A DNA stretch of 64,000 nucleotides from JBFMFR01 sp040752025 (GTDB lineage Bacteria > Chloroflexota > Anaerolineae > Anaerolineales > UBA4823). Position numbers and translations under genes: made by a program. This document shows, in pieces, positions 8,966 to 19,100 of this stretch. The DNA is taken from NCBI GenBank assembly GCA_040752025.1, contig JBFMFR010000028.1, positions 1 through 64,000 on the forward strand. The letters run 5' to 3'. How positions within the stretch are numbered: position 1 is the stretch's first letter; each line of letters begins with the position of its first letter. The notes beneath the pieces were generated by a model. That model had not been told where the DNA came from, ran no database searches, and worked only from the letters and a program-made list of their open reading frames with translations.

Positions 8966-9877
8966 ATGCGACGGCGAATGCGGATAGGAGTGCTGTATTC
9001 CAGAGTGCGCGTGGAGGAGAAGTGGATCTTCGCCGCCCTGGAGCACCGCGGCCTGGATTACGAGCGCCTGGACGACCGCCACGTTTTCTTCGATCTCACC
9101 CAGCCCGGCGACTGGCTGCGCTTCGATGCTGTGCTGGAGCGCAGCATCAGCTACAACGCCGGCCTGTATGCCCTGCGCATTTTGAACTCCTGGTGCATCC
9201 CGACGGTCAACACGGCCCAGGTGGCCGAAGCCTGCGGCGATAAGCTCATCACCAGCGCGGCCCTGGCCCAGGCCGGGCTGCCCCAGCCGCGCAACATCCT
9301 GGCCTTCACGCCCGAATCGGCTTTGCAGGCCATCGAGACCCTGGGCTATCCGGTGGTGCTCAAGCCGCTGGTCGGCTCCTGGGGCCGCCTGCTGGCCAAG
9401 ATCAACGACCGGGACGCCGCCGAGGCGGTGCTCGAGCACAAGGCCACCCTGGGCTCGTCGCAGCACTCGGTCTTCTACATCCAGGAGTTCATCCAGAAGC
9501 CGGACCGCGACATCCGCGCTATCGTCATCGGCGACCGGGTAGTGACGGCCATCTATCGTAAGTCGCCGCACTGGATTACCAACACAGCGCGCGGCGGCGA
9601 GGGCGAAATCTGCCCGCTGACCCCCGAGCTGGAAGAGCTGTGCCTGAAGGCTGCCCATGCAGTGGGCGGCGGCGTCCTGGCGGTCGACCTGATCGAGCCT
9701 CCCCAGGGCGGGCTGTTGATCAACGAAGTCAACCACACCATGGAATTCCACACCGCCCAGCCGGTCAGCGGCGTGAACATCGCCGACGCCATCGTGGATT
9801 ACGTCCTGCAGGTGGCGCGCCAGGGGCTCAAACCCCGGGCATTCAAGGAGGCGCCATGCTACGCGCCAGTATCGTAG
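8966..9877 (+). CDS. lysX: LysW ligase LysX (ATP-grasp)
   Basis: The 303-residue ATP-grasp ligase attaches the alpha-amino group of aminoadipate (LysX) or glutamate (ArgX activity) to the LysW tail. VVLKPLVGSWGR and the metal/ATP-binding ...INEVNHTMEF near residue 254 are typical of the LysX/RimK group. An in-frame ATG at 8978 is an alternative start. Only one such ligase is in this cluster. In Thermococcales one ligase of this type is known to serve both lysine and ornithine routes, so substrate choice here cannot be read from sequence by eye. Its end overlaps lysY by 22 bases. Confidence 0.93.
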   Translation: MRRRMRIGVLYSRVRVEEKWIFAALEHRGLDYERLDDRHVFFDLTQPGDWLRFDAVLERSISYNAGLYALRILNSWCIPTVNTAQVAEACGDKLITSAALAQAGLPQPRNILAFTPESALQAIETLGYPVVLKPLVGSWGRLLAKINDRDAAEAVLEHKATLGSSQHSVFYIQEFIQKPDRDIRAIVIGDRVVTAIYRKSPHWITNTARGGEGEICPLTPELEELCLKAAHAVGGGVLAVDLIEPPQGGLLINEVNHTMEFHTAQPVSGVNIADAIVDYVLQVARQGLKPRAFKEAPCYAPVS

Positions 9878-10890
9878 GAGCCTCGGGCTACACCGGCGGC
9901 GAGCTGCTGCGCCTGCTGCTCGGTCACCCCGAAATCGAAGTCGTGCAGGCCACCTCGCGCCAGTACCTGGGCGAGTACGTCTACCAGGTGCACCCCAACC
10001 TGCGCAAACGCACGACGCTCAAGTTCAGCGACCCGCATGCGCTGCAAGACGCGGACATATTGTTCCTGGCGCTGCCTCACGGGCAGGCCCAGCACAACAT
10101 CGAGACCTATGCCGGGAGCGCTGGAATGATCGTTGATCTGTCCGCCGACTTTCGCTTGCACAACCCGCAGGCTTACGCCCAATGGTACGGGGCCCCGCAC
10201 GCCGCGCCCGGCTGGCTGGGGCGTTTCGTCTACGGCCTGCCGGAACTGCACCGCCAGGAGCTCGGCCAGGCGCACTACGCCAGCGGGGTGGGCTGCAACG
10301 CCGCCGCCTGCATCCTGTCGGTGCTGCCCCTGGTGAGGGCCGGGCTGCTGGACGTTGACCAGCCGCTGATCTTCGAAGTCAAAGTCGGCTCCTCGGAGGG
10401 TGGGGCGCAGGGCAACCCCGGCTCGCACCACCCCGAGCGTAGCGGCGTGATCCGCACCTTCTCGCCCTTCGGCCACCGCCACACCGCCGAGGTCATCCAG
10501 GAGTTGGGGCTGTCCCAGCCGGTGCTGACCCTGACCTCGGTCGACCTGGTGCGCGGCGTGCTGGCGACCGCTCACGCCAGCCTGAAGCCCGGCGTGAGCA
10601 ACAAAGACCTGTGGGTGGCTTACCGCCAGGCCGCCGCGGATAACCCCTTTTTGCGTGTAGTCAAAGAGCGCCGCGGCATCTACCGCGCCCCCGAACCCAA
10701 GATCCTGGCCGGCTCGAACTACGCCGACCTGGGCTTCGAGCTGGACGAGTCCAGCGGTCGCCTGGTGGCGATGTGCGCCATCGACAACCTGATGAAGGGC
10801 GCCTCCGGCACAGCCGTGCAGTGCATGAACCTGATGTGCGGCTTCGACGAGACCCTGGGCCTGGACTTCCCGGGGCTGCACCCGATTTAG
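9856..10890 (+). CDS. lysY: LysW-aminoadipate/glutamate semialdehyde reductase LysY
   Basis: The 344-residue NADPH-dependent reductase is an ArgC homologue that reduces the LysW-bound acyl phosphate to a semialdehyde. The Rossmann motif GASGYTGGE is at residues 8-16 and the catalytic cysteine sits in GVGCNAAAC (Cys about 147); HHPERSGVI and HTAEV follow as expected for ArgC. I chose the ATG at 9856 with AAGGAGG upstream; an in-frame extension further upstream lies wholly inside lysX. The gene fits between ligase and kinase as in known LysW clusters. Confidence 0.93.
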   Translation: MLRASIVGASGYTGGELLRLLLGHPEIEVVQATSRQYLGEYVYQVHPNLRKRTTLKFSDPHALQDADILFLALPHGQAQHNIETYAGSAGMIVDLSADFRLHNPQAYAQWYGAPHAAPGWLGRFVYGLPELHRQELGQAHYASGVGCNAAACILSVLPLVRAGLLDVDQPLIFEVKVGSSEGGAQGNPGSHHPERSGVIRTFSPFGHRHTAEVIQELGLSQPVLTLTSVDLVRGVLATAHASLKPGVSNKDLWVAYRQAAADNPFLRVVKERRGIYRAPEPKILAGSNYADLGFELDESSGRLVAMCAIDNLMKGASGTAVQCMNLMCGFDETLGLDFPGLHPI

Positions 10891-10905
10891 CGCAAAGGAG
10901 CACGC

Positions 10906-11724
10906 ATGTCTGAAAAAATCTCTACCATCGTGGTCAAGCTGGGCGGCACACAAGGCCTCGATTTCGCCGGCATTTGCCAGGACGCCGCCACCTTGCTGGC
11001 CCAGGGACAGCGCCTGGTGCTGGTGCACGGCGGCTCGGCTGAGGCCAACGACCTGGGCGAAGCGCTGGGCCACCCGCCGCGCTTCATCACTTCCCCTTCC
11101 GGCTACAACTCGCGCTACACCGACCTGCGTACGCTGGAAATCTTCTGCATGGCGGTCAACGGCAAGATCAACACTCTGCTGGTCAGCCAGCTCCAGGCCC
11201 TGGGAGTCAACGCCCTGGGCTTGAGCGGGCCGGACGGCGCCCTGATCACTGCCAGCCGCAAGCAGGCCATCCAGAGCGTCGAGAACAGGCGGCGCAAGCT
11301 GATCCGCGACGATTACAGCGGCAAGATCGATGGGGTGAACAGTAGCTTACTATACCTGCTGCTGGAGGCGGGCTACACGCCTGTGATCGCTCCCCTGGCG
11401 CTCAGCCCGGCTGGCGAAGTGCTCAACGTGGACGCCGACCGGGCGGCGGCGTGGATGGCTGCCAGCCTTCAAAGCCAGGCCCTGGTGCTGCTGACCGCCG
11501 CCCCGGGCCTGCTGCGCGTCTTCCCGGACGAGAGCAGCCTGATCCGCAGCCTGCCCCAGGCGCAGCTTGACCAGGCCCTGGAATATGCCCAGGGGCGCAT
11601 GAAGAAAAAGGTCCTGGGGGCCAAAGAGGCCTTGCAGGGCTGCCAGAAAGTCATCATCGCCGATGGGCGCCAGCCGGCCCCTATCGGGCGCGCCCTGGCG
11701 GGGGAAGGAACGGTGATCGCATGA
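10906..11724 (+). CDS. lysZ: LysW-aminoadipate/glutamate kinase LysZ
   Basis: The 272-residue amino-acid kinase (ArgB-like fold) phosphorylates the LysW-bound side-chain carboxylate. VVKLGGTQGLD near the N-terminus, LVLVHGGSAEAN and a late MKKKVLGAKEAL are typical of the kinase family. It has AAAGGAG before the ATG and overlaps lysJ by four bases (ATGA), so the pair is translationally coupled. In known routes LysZ acts before LysY, although the gene order is reversed here. Confidence 0.94.
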   Translation: MSEKISTIVVKLGGTQGLDFAGICQDAATLLAQGQRLVLVHGGSAEANDLGEALGHPPRFITSPSGYNSRYTDLRTLEIFCMAVNGKINTLLVSQLQALGVNALGLSGPDGALITASRKQAIQSVENRRRKLIRDDYSGKIDGVNSSLLYLLLEAGYTPVIAPLALSPAGEVLNVDADRAAAWMAASLQSQALVLLTAAPGLLRVFPDESSLIRSLPQAQLDQALEYAQGRMKKKVLGAKEALQGCQKVIIADGRQPAPIGRALAGEGTVIA

Positions 11725-12920
11725 CGCACCCTGCTGCGGATACCGAATCTATTTTCGCTCTGGAAAACCAGTACAGCAGCGGGCTGTACGCCAAACACTG
11801 CCTGGCCTTCGTGCGCGGCCAGGGGGCCAGCCTGTGGGACCAGGATGGGGACGAATACCTGGACTGCGCCGCCGGGCACGGGGTCGCCAACCTGGGGCAC
11901 GCCCACCCGACCGTTGTCCAGGCCATCGCCGCCCAGGCCAGCCAATTGATCACCCTGCCGGAGACCTTCTACAACGCGCCGCGCGCCCGCCTCTTGCAGG
12001 CCCTGGTGGGCCTGGTTCCGGGCATGCAGCGCGCCTTCCTGTGCAACTCGGGCACCGAGGCGGTCGAGGCGGCGCTCAAGTTCGCCCGCCTGTCCACCGG
12101 GCGGAGCCAGTTCGTGGTCGCCATGCGCGGCTTCCACGGGCGCACGTTCGGCGCGCTCTCGGCCACCTGGAACAAACAATACCGCCAACCGTTCGAGCCG
12201 CTCCTGCCGGGTTTCACCCACGTGCCCTACAACAACCTGGAAGCCCTGGAGCAGGCCGTCACCGGCGAGACCGCCGCCGTGCTGCTGGAGGCCGTGCAGG
12301 GCGAGGGCGGCGTCTACCCCGCTGACCCGGCCTACCTGCAGGGCGCGGCGCAGTTGTGCCGCCAGCGCGGGGCGCTGCTGGTCATCGACGAAGTCCAGAC
12401 CGGGCTGGGGCGCACCGGGCGCATGTTCGCCTGCCAGCACTACGGCGTTACCCCCGACTTGCTGTGCATGGCCAAGTCTCTGGCGGGCGGGCTGCCCATG
12501 GGGGCCACCCTGATCGGCCCGGCGGTGCAAAATCTGGCCCCCGGGCTGCATGCCTCCACCTTCGGCGGCAACCCGCTGGCCTGCGCGGCTTCGCTGGCGA
12601 CATTGCAAGTGCTGCAAGATGAAGGCCTGGCACAGCAGGCGGCTGAGAAGGGCGCTTACTTGATGCAGCGCCTGGGCGAGATCCAGTCGCCCCTGGTGCG
12701 CGAGGTGCGCGGCCTGGGCCTGATGATCGGCATCGAACTGAAGCGCAAGGTGGCCCCGTACCTGGCGGCGCTGGAGGCGCGCCGCATCCTGGCCCTGCCG
12801 GCCGGGATGACCGTCATGCGCCTGCTGCCGCCCCTGGTGATCACCTACGCCCAGATCGACCACCTGCTGGAAGCGCTGGCGCAGGTGCTGGCGCCGGGCC
12901 AGGACGCTACGCAGGACTGA
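11721..12920 (+). CDS. lysJ: LysW-semialdehyde aminotransferase LysJ
   Basis: The 399-residue PLP enzyme (class III, ArgD-like) transaminates the LysW-bound semialdehyde to LysW-lysine or LysW-ornithine. LLVIDEVQTGLGRTG carries the PLP-contacting Asp, and the Schiff-base lysine is in CMAKSLAGG (about residue 252). STFGGNPLACAA is the expected C-terminal signature. Length is normal. It overlaps lysZ by four bases and lysK starts within seven bases of its stop. Confidence 0.94.
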   Translation: MTHPAADTESIFALENQYSSGLYAKHCLAFVRGQGASLWDQDGDEYLDCAAGHGVANLGHAHPTVVQAIAAQASQLITLPETFYNAPRARLLQALVGLVPGMQRAFLCNSGTEAVEAALKFARLSTGRSQFVVAMRGFHGRTFGALSATWNKQYRQPFEPLLPGFTHVPYNNLEALEQAVTGETAAVLLEAVQGEGGVYPADPAYLQGAAQLCRQRGALLVIDEVQTGLGRTGRMFACQHYGVTPDLLCMAKSLAGGLPMGATLIGPAVQNLAPGLHASTFGGNPLACAASLATLQVLQDEGLAQQAAEKGAYLMQRLGEIQSPLVREVRGLGLMIGIELKRKVAPYLAALEARRILALPAGMTVMRLLPPLVITYAQIDHLLEALAQVLAPGQDATQD

Positions 12921-12926
12921 GCGGTG

Positions 12927-14021
12927 ATGGAACTCGAAGCACTCAGGAGCTATCCCGGCCATCCCGAGTATGCCACCCTGCTGGGCCTGCTCGAGCGCTA
13001 CAGCCCTTCCGGCGAAGAAGACGCCGCCGTCGCCTGGCTGGTGGCGCACATGCACGCCCTGGGCTACACCTCGGCCTTCGCCGACCCGGCCGGCAACGCC
13101 GTGGGCGTGATCGGCGCCGGGCCGCGCCAGGTGCTCATGCTCGGGCACATCGACACCGTTCCCGGCCAGATCCCCCTGCGCCTCCAGGATGGGAATATAT
13201 ATGGGCGTGGCTCGGTGGACGCCAAGGGCCCGCTGGCGGCCTTCGTGCAGGCTGCGGCGCGCCTGGGGGCCGTACCGGGCTGGCAGTTCGTCGTCATCGG
13301 GGGGCGCGACGAAGAGCGCCAGTCGTTGGGGGCGCGCTACGTCGCCACTCAATACCGGCCGGACTTCGCCATCATCGGCGAGCCCAGCCAGTGGCAGCGC
13401 CTGACCCTGGGCTACAAGGGCAGCGCCCAGGCTACGCTGACCGTCCGCCGGGAGCGCGCTCACAGCGCCAGCGGGGTGGAGAACGCCTGCGAGGCCGCCG
13501 TCGGCGCCTGGGGAGCGCTGCAAGCCTGGGCGGCGGGTTACAACGCCTCCCGCCCGCGGGCCTTCGACCAGGCGCTGCCCGTGCTGACCGGCCTGGCCTC
13601 CGGCGAGGATGGCTTCGCCAACTGGGCCAGCTTGCAGGTCAACGCCCGCCTGCCGCTTGAACTGCCTCCACAGGCCTGGTACGCCCGCCTCGATGAGCTG
13701 GCCGCGGCCATCCCTGGGGCAGTGGTGCACCCGCAAGGTTACGCCATCCCCGCTTACCTGGCGCAGAAGAACACCCCCCTGGTGCGGGCTTTCCTGGCGG
13801 GCATCCGCGCCGCCGGCGGGCAGCCGGGCTTCGTGCTCAAGAGCGGCACCGCCGACCTGAACGTGGTCGCGCCGGGGTGGGGCTGCCCGGCCGTTGCCTA
13901 TGGCCCGGGCGATTCGGCTCTCGATCACACCCCCGGAGAACACCTGTCGCTGGAAGAATTCAGCCGGGCAGTGGCAGTCTTACAGGCTGTGCTGCGCCAG
14001 CTAGCGCACGCCCCGGCCTGA
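12927..14021 (+). CDS. lysK: LysW-lysine/ornithine hydrolase LysK
   Basis: The 364-residue M20-family metallopeptidase releases lysine (or ornithine) from LysW. MLGHIDTVPG gives the first zinc His-Asp, GSVDAKGPL the bridging Asp, GGRDEERQSLGAR the catalytic Glu pair, and KSGTADLN sits near the second metal site. A GTG at 12924 is in frame just before the ATG at 12927, and no strong ribosome site chooses between them. This ends the operon and faces the convergent pirin gene 15 bases on. Confidence 0.93.
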   Translation: MELEALRSYPGHPEYATLLGLLERYSPSGEEDAAVAWLVAHMHALGYTSAFADPAGNAVGVIGAGPRQVLMLGHIDTVPGQIPLRLQDGNIYGRGSVDAKGPLAAFVQAAARLGAVPGWQFVVIGGRDEERQSLGARYVATQYRPDFAIIGEPSQWQRLTLGYKGSAQATLTVRRERAHSASGVENACEAAVGAWGALQAWAAGYNASRPRAFDQALPVLTGLASGEDGFANWASLQVNARLPLELPPQAWYARLDELAAAIPGAVVHPQGYAIPAYLAQKNTPLVRAFLAGIRAAGGQPGFVLKSGTADLNVVAPGWGCPAVAYGPGDSALDHTPGEHLSLEEFSRAVAVLQAVLRQLAHAPA

Positions 14022-14036
14022 TAGTCGCCTCGCCTG

Positions 14037-14966
14037 TCAGCCAGTCTGGTGCTTCAAAAACGTGCCGCGGCGGTACTCGTCGAAGGCGGTTTGCAGCTCC
14101 TCCTGGGTGTTCATCACGATCGGCCCGTACCAGGCCACCGGCTCGCCGATGGGCTTGCCGGAGACCAGCAGGAAGCGCAGCCCCTGCACCCCCGTAGCCA
14201 CGTTGATCTCGTCGCCATCGCCGAAGATCACCAGGTTTTCTGCGTCGATCAGCTCCTCCTGGCCTTCTTCCTGGCTCAGGTCGGCGCCGGGCAGGACTGG
14301 CTTCTGCTCGCGCTCTTCGCAAGTCCGTTCGGGCGAGAAGTAGCCCGCCCCTTCCAGCACGTAGGCGAAGGCGGTGTAGCCGGCCGGGATGTGATGGGCG
14401 AAGCAGGTTCCCGGCAGCAGGCTGACGTCCAGGTACTGCGGGTCGACCACCACGTCCTGCACCGGGCCGCGCACGCCGTTAACCTCGCCGCACACCACGC
14501 GCACGCGCCCGCCATCGCTGAGCGACACCTCGGGGATCTGCTCGCTGCGCACGTCGCGGTAGCGCGGCGCCATCATCTTGTAAGCCGCTGGCAGGTTAGC
14601 CCACAACTGCAGGCCCCACATGCGCCCCAGGCTGTCGCCGGTGGGCATCTCCTGGTGGATGATGCCGCTGCCGGCCGTCATCCACTGCACCTCGCCGGGG
14701 TGGATCACGCCCTGGTTGCCCAGGCTGTCGCCGTGTTCGACTTCGCCATGCAGCATGTAGGTGATCGTCTCGATGCCGCGGTGCGGGTGCCAGGGGAAGC
14801 CCTTGCGGTAGTGTTCGGGGTTATCCGAGTGGAAGTCGTCCAGCAGCAGGAAGGGGTCTAACTGCGGGGCGTGGCGGTTGCCGAAGGCCCGCCGCAAGTG
14901 CACGCCAGCCCCTTCCAGCGTGGGCTGGCTTTTCCATACCTGATCGATGCGCCTGATGGTACCCAT
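14037..14966 (-). CDS. Pirin family bicupin protein
   Basis: The 309-residue product has the N-terminal pirin cupin with metal ligands in FPWHPHRGIETITYM and HGDSLG, plus MTAGSGIIHQE, and the C-terminal pirin domain with a second cupin. Bacterial pirins bind iron; some oxidise quercetin, others regulate metabolism by protein contacts, and this one cannot be assigned. The start is preceded by GAGGAATCTTT-type purines. It is probably transcribed alone. Confidence 0.92.
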   Translation of the reverse strand: MGTIRRIDQVWKSQPTLEGAGVHLRRAFGNRHAPQLDPFLLLDDFHSDNPEHYRKGFPWHPHRGIETITYMLHGEVEHGDSLGNQGVIHPGEVQWMTAGSGIIHQEMPTGDSLGRMWGLQLWANLPAAYKMMAPRYRDVRSEQIPEVSLSDGGRVRVVCGEVNGVRGPVQDVVVDPQYLDVSLLPGTCFAHHIPAGYTAFAYVLEGAGYFSPERTCEEREQKPVLPGADLSQEEGQEELIDAENLVIFGDGDEINVATGVQGLRFLLVSGKPIGEPVAWYGPIVMNTQEELQTAFDEYRRGTFLKHQTG

Positions 14967-15062
14967 AAAGATTCCTCCAGTCCGGGTGGCAGTTTGGCCC
15001 TGCCACGAATCGAGCGAATTCTTACGAAGATTGGGGGTATTTTAGCACAAGTTATCGCCAAA

Positions 15063-15148
15063 GTTGCAACGCACGGAAAGCACGTGCATCGTAACTGGGG
15101 ATTTCGATGGAGCGTTGCATCTCCAGATGCGATGCACCTGGTTTGGCC
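15063..15148. repeat. Intergenic inverted-repeat element, copy 1
   Basis: GCGTTGCA (15112-15119) and TGCGATGCACCTGG (15128-15141) flank a small hairpin in which CATCT pairs with AGATG. TGCAACGC at 15065-15072 is the inverse of GCGTTGCA, so a larger fold is possible. Closely related sequence occurs at 24655-24724 and 29367-29434. It lies just past the 3' end of the lipoprotein gene. Confidence 0.6.
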
Positions 15149-15182
15149 GCACCGTCCACTCGGGTTTGAAAATAGGATGCCG

Positions 15183-15992
15183 TTAAGGGTAGGCGCCAGG
15201 AGAAGCGGGAACCAGCGTCGATAATGCCTCTGGCACAGGATCGGTTTTTGGATTTTGTGGCATACAGAGCGCTGGTATTTCAGGTGCAGGAGAAGGGGTT
15301 TCGAGGTAATTCTCTGGATTGTTGATCTTGAGAACGAAATCATCAAATGTTTGAAGTGGAAAATATTCGGATAATTCTCTAAACGAATCTTCGAGTTGGA
15401 CACATCCTGAACTGGTGATTTCAAATCGCCACGGATGACCACTGCCAAAATAAAGGTTATCTTTTTTATAGCCACCGTAATCAAAGCTGGCGAAAGAAAG
15501 GAACATGATATATTGCCTGTCAAGCGTTAGGGGGAGGTTTGAAAAGCTTTTCAGTGCTTCGTCAATATCGGCATCGGTAATTTCTAACGAGAGTGGACGA
15601 ATCATGCCTAGATGTTGGATGACTAAAATATCATTAGGGCCATCGCCCACAAGATAATTTTCTACCCGAACCCGGTAAACTTGACCAATGCTGAAAATTT
15701 CTGGATCTTCTTTTGACAAATCCTTTGGATCACGGGCGGTGTTCACAATGCCCATTTTGTCTGTTGGCTCTCCGATCAATATTACATCCGAATTGTCAAC
15801 AATTTCCTGGAAAGTAGTATAAACCACGGCGCTCTCTTGAACAAAAACCGATGTAGCCGGCGTTATTTCGTTTCGTGGAGTGGGAGAATATTCGTTGTTC
15901 GTAAGTGTAGATGACTTGCAGGAAGCAAGCAACAAGCACAGAATGACTGGAATTGCAATGGAGAAAATATTACTGCGAACTGGCTTACGCAT
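15183..15992 (-). CDS. Lipoprotein of unknown function
   Basis: The 269-residue product has a basic N-terminus, hydrophobic core and lipobox LLLASC, so it is exported and lipid-anchored. Two acidic, strand-rich stretches follow, including YTTFQEIVDNSDVILIGEP and DRQYIMFLSFAS. This pattern appears in unnamed lipoproteins that contain phrases such as 'GExT' and 'YlvFL', but I know no function. The ATG at 15992 has GGGAGG upstream; a longer frame starts at 16031 without one. The gene is AT-rich against the surrounding GC-rich genes, hinting at transfer. Confidence 0.75.
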   Translation of the reverse strand: MRKPVRSNIFSIAIPVILCLLLASCKSSTLTNNEYSPTPRNEITPATSVFVQESAVVYTTFQEIVDNSDVILIGEPTDKMGIVNTARDPKDLSKEDPEIFSIGQVYRVRVENYLVGDGPNDILVIQHLGMIRPLSLEITDADIDEALKSFSNLPLTLDRQYIMFLSFASFDYGGYKKDNLYFGSGHPWRFEITSSGCVQLEDSFRELSEYFPLQTFDDFVLKINNPENYLETPSPAPEIPALCMPQNPKTDPVPEALSTLVPASPGAYP

Positions 15993-16125
15993 AGCGCCTC
16001 CCATAATTTTCAGGTTATGGGTAGATTTCATTCCTGGAAGGCAAGCTCGTTTTCATTCCGCTAATGCCCGGATATTCACAGCCGCGCCCAGGCTGTCTGC
16101 CGCGATCCATTGCCGGTTCAAAGCG

Positions 16126-16157
16126 CAGAGGCTGCCCGGTCTTCTGGGCAGCCTCTG
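16126..16157. terminator. Strong hairpin after the subtilase gene
   Basis: CAGAGGCTGCCC (16126-16137) and GGGCAGCCTCTG (16146-16157) form a perfect 12-base stem with an eight-base loop, 40 bases past the subtilase stop on the minus strand. The plus-strand side is followed by TTTCTT, the minus-strand side by only a short T-run. It is probably a terminator. Confidence 0.65.
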
Positions 16158-16197
16158 TTTCTTAGCTTAGCTCATCTCGTTGAGCGCCGGGTTGGTT

Positions 16198-19100
16198 CTA
16201 TGGCACCGGGACGTAGAGGAGCGGGATGTAGAGCCCCAATAGGCGGTTGATCGTGAAGGGGATCACCTTGAGCTGCGGTGCTTCCGGCAGGCCGATGTAC
16301 AGCAGGCCGACGTTCTCGCCCAGGGCCAGCGGCGCGTCGTAGGTGAAGTGCACGTTGACCGGGGTGTTGGCCGCCAGCGGGCCGCTGGGGGTGACCGTGG
16401 CGCTGATGCCGCCCGTCTTGATCTTGGCCGTCTTGGTCAGGTTGAAGGTACCGGCCGGGCCGGAGAAGTTGTCAACGGTGACCATCCAGTCGCCGTCCGG
16501 CGGATTGTTGACCAGCACGTGCTCGTCGGCGGTGGCGCCAGCCGAGTAGGCCCAGAGGGTGTAAGCGCCCTGGTTGACATCGTAGTAGTACAGGAACAGG
16601 TCGATGTCCGGGATCGTGCTGCTGCTGGCGAGCAGGTCGATCGAGTAACCGTCTTGCAGGGTGAACTCGTAGTACCATTCTTCAGTCTCCGGGCCAGTGA
16701 AGGCGATCGGCTCGTTGGTCCAGGTTTCGAACTCGTCAGTGGTCAGGAAGCCGGAAGCCACGATGCCGTTCAGCGGCAGAGTGCTTTCCAGATTGACATC
16801 GCCCAGCACGCCCTCATCGTCGACGGTGTCGATCTCGAAGCTGTGTACGTCCTCGGTCAGCAGGCCGACCGTCTTGGTGAAGACCACGCCGAACTGGTCG
16901 CCCTCGAAGAGCACGTTGTGCTGCAAGATTTCATGCAGCCCGCCGTTGCCCATCGTCCAGGCCAGCCACTCTTCGTTGGCGCCGCTGGTGGTGTCGAAGC
17001 GCCAGATCGAGCGCCCGGCGCGGTTATCGTTGCTGCTTGCTACCTTGCTGTTGAGCGCGTAGGGCCCGTAGGTGCCTGACGAATAGCCATTAGTCGCCCA
17101 GCCGCCGAAGGTGTAGTAGCTGACCGGGTGGGTCGCCGGGCCGAAGACGATCGTGTCGATGTCGTTATGCGGGGCGGGCCCATCCCACACGTCGCGCAGG
17201 AGCACGTGGGCAGTCGGGTCGTAGGGATAGACGTTATCCGTCACCTCGACGTCATCGATCTGCCAAAAGAATTGCCAGGTGTTGCCCTGCGTGCTGTAGC
17301 GGAAGCGCAGTCGCACGTCAGCCTGGCCAACGTAGTCGCCCAGGCCGAGGGTCACGCTGCTCGGCCCGCCGTGCGATGTCGTCCAGGACAACAGCGGCGG
17401 CGTATCCCAGTTCGTGCCGCCATCCGTGCTCACCTGCACCTCGGCCAGGTCGGTGTCCCAGACATAGAAGGCTGATCTAAAGGTCAGTTGGGGTAAATTG
17501 GCGCCTGCCAGGCTGAAGGACGGCGACTGCAGGTAAGTGTCGAACACATCCGCGGCGTGGCAGTCGCTGTTGGCCGTAGCGTATTCGCCCGTACCGCCAG
17601 TCAGGTTGCCATACGATCCTGGCTTGAGTGTATCACATACAACACCCGCTTCCCAGGTGCCAGTGCCGCTGTCCATGCCCACCGTCCAGGTGCCGGGGAT
17701 GCCCGAATCGAAGTCTTCCTCGAGCAGCACGGTCGCCACCGGATCGTTGTCGATATCCATGTAGAAGTTGCGCCAGTCGCCGGATTCCTCACGCCAGCCC
17801 CAGTCGAAGAAGCCGCGCACCATGCCGTTGTTGTAGGTCGTGTTGGCGTCGTAGGCTGCGCTGACTTCGCCGCCCAGGGTGTCGGCGCCGCTGAACTGCT
17901 TGGCCACGTTCATCGTCACCGGGATCACCAGGGTGTTGGCCGAGTACAGGCCGCCGCCCGGGTCAGAGACTTCGATGGCCGCCGCGTAAGTGCCGGGGGG
18001 CATGTCGGCGGGCACATTGATCGTGCCCTGGAAGGTGGCCGTGCCGCCGGCCGGTACGTTCAGGTTGGTCACGTCGGTGGTCATCCAGGGTACGTCGGCC
18101 TTCTGGTAGAACTCCACGCGGTAACTGAGGTGGTGGGTGATGCCGGCCACGTTGCTGTTGTACAGGTGGCGCAGGCCGATGAAGATGCCGTCGTGCATGC
18201 GGTTGAGCGGGTCCTGGATGGACTGCTCGTAGGAGTTGGCATACGTGCGGTTGTAAGCGTAGCGGGCGAACTCCCAGCGGTCCAGCTCGGTGATCGGGTT
18301 GTCCCAATCGAGTTCTACCGCGCCATCCGCTTGCAGGCCGAAGGTGCTGGGATCGTCGACGAAGTTGACCACGCCATTCAGGTCCTTGTCCTCCCACACG
18401 TTGCCATCCAGGTTGACGTCATCCCAGTCGTACAGGGTCAGGTAGTAGCGGTTATCCCAGCCGTAGTCGCCGTTGGCGTCGAACTCGTCGAAGGGCAGGA
18501 TCTGGCGCACGACCATCAGGTCGGTGCCGGCCGGGATCGTGACCTTGTCATCAACGCCAAAGCCGCTCAGCGGGATGAAGTAGTGGAAGGCCTTGTAGAA
18601 GTTGTCCGCCGTCTCGCCCGCCATCATGGCCGGGGTGACGTCGAAGGTGAACTCCTGGGCATCCATCAACTCCAGGTACGTGGTGGCGATGCTGGTGTTG
18701 ATCGCCGCCGGGGTGTCGTTGATCAGCGTGAAGATCTTGTTCCAGTTGGTGCTGGGGTAGACCACGTGGGCAAACTCGGGGTAGTCGCTGCCGCGGAAGT
18801 CGCCGGGCGACCATTCGTTGGAGTCATCATCCGTGTACAGGTTGCCCAGGCCGGCCGCAGCGGAGGTGCCCACGTCGGCGTTGGCCGCGCCGCCGCCCTG
18901 GCGGAAGACGTCGTTGTTGACGTCGGTGGCCGAGCCCATGAAGATCGCCTTGGCTTGCGCCGCGGTCGGGAAGACGCCGTGCTTGGCCTTGTAGGCCTGG
19001 TAGATCAGCGCCAGCACGCCCATCGCCGTCGGGCTGGAGCGGCTGGTGCCGCCCCACGAGGCCCAGGAGCGGTTGCCGTCCAGCACGCCCCAGGCTTCCA

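Noticed and set aside
7931..9751. Long antisense frame across argH, lysW and lysX
   Set aside because: It crosses three intact recognised genes on the other strand and contains no family pattern.
11469..13943. Long antisense frame across lysZ, lysJ and lysK
   Set aside because: The sense genes have clear motifs and coupling; the antisense frame is Gln/Arg/His-rich low-complexity.
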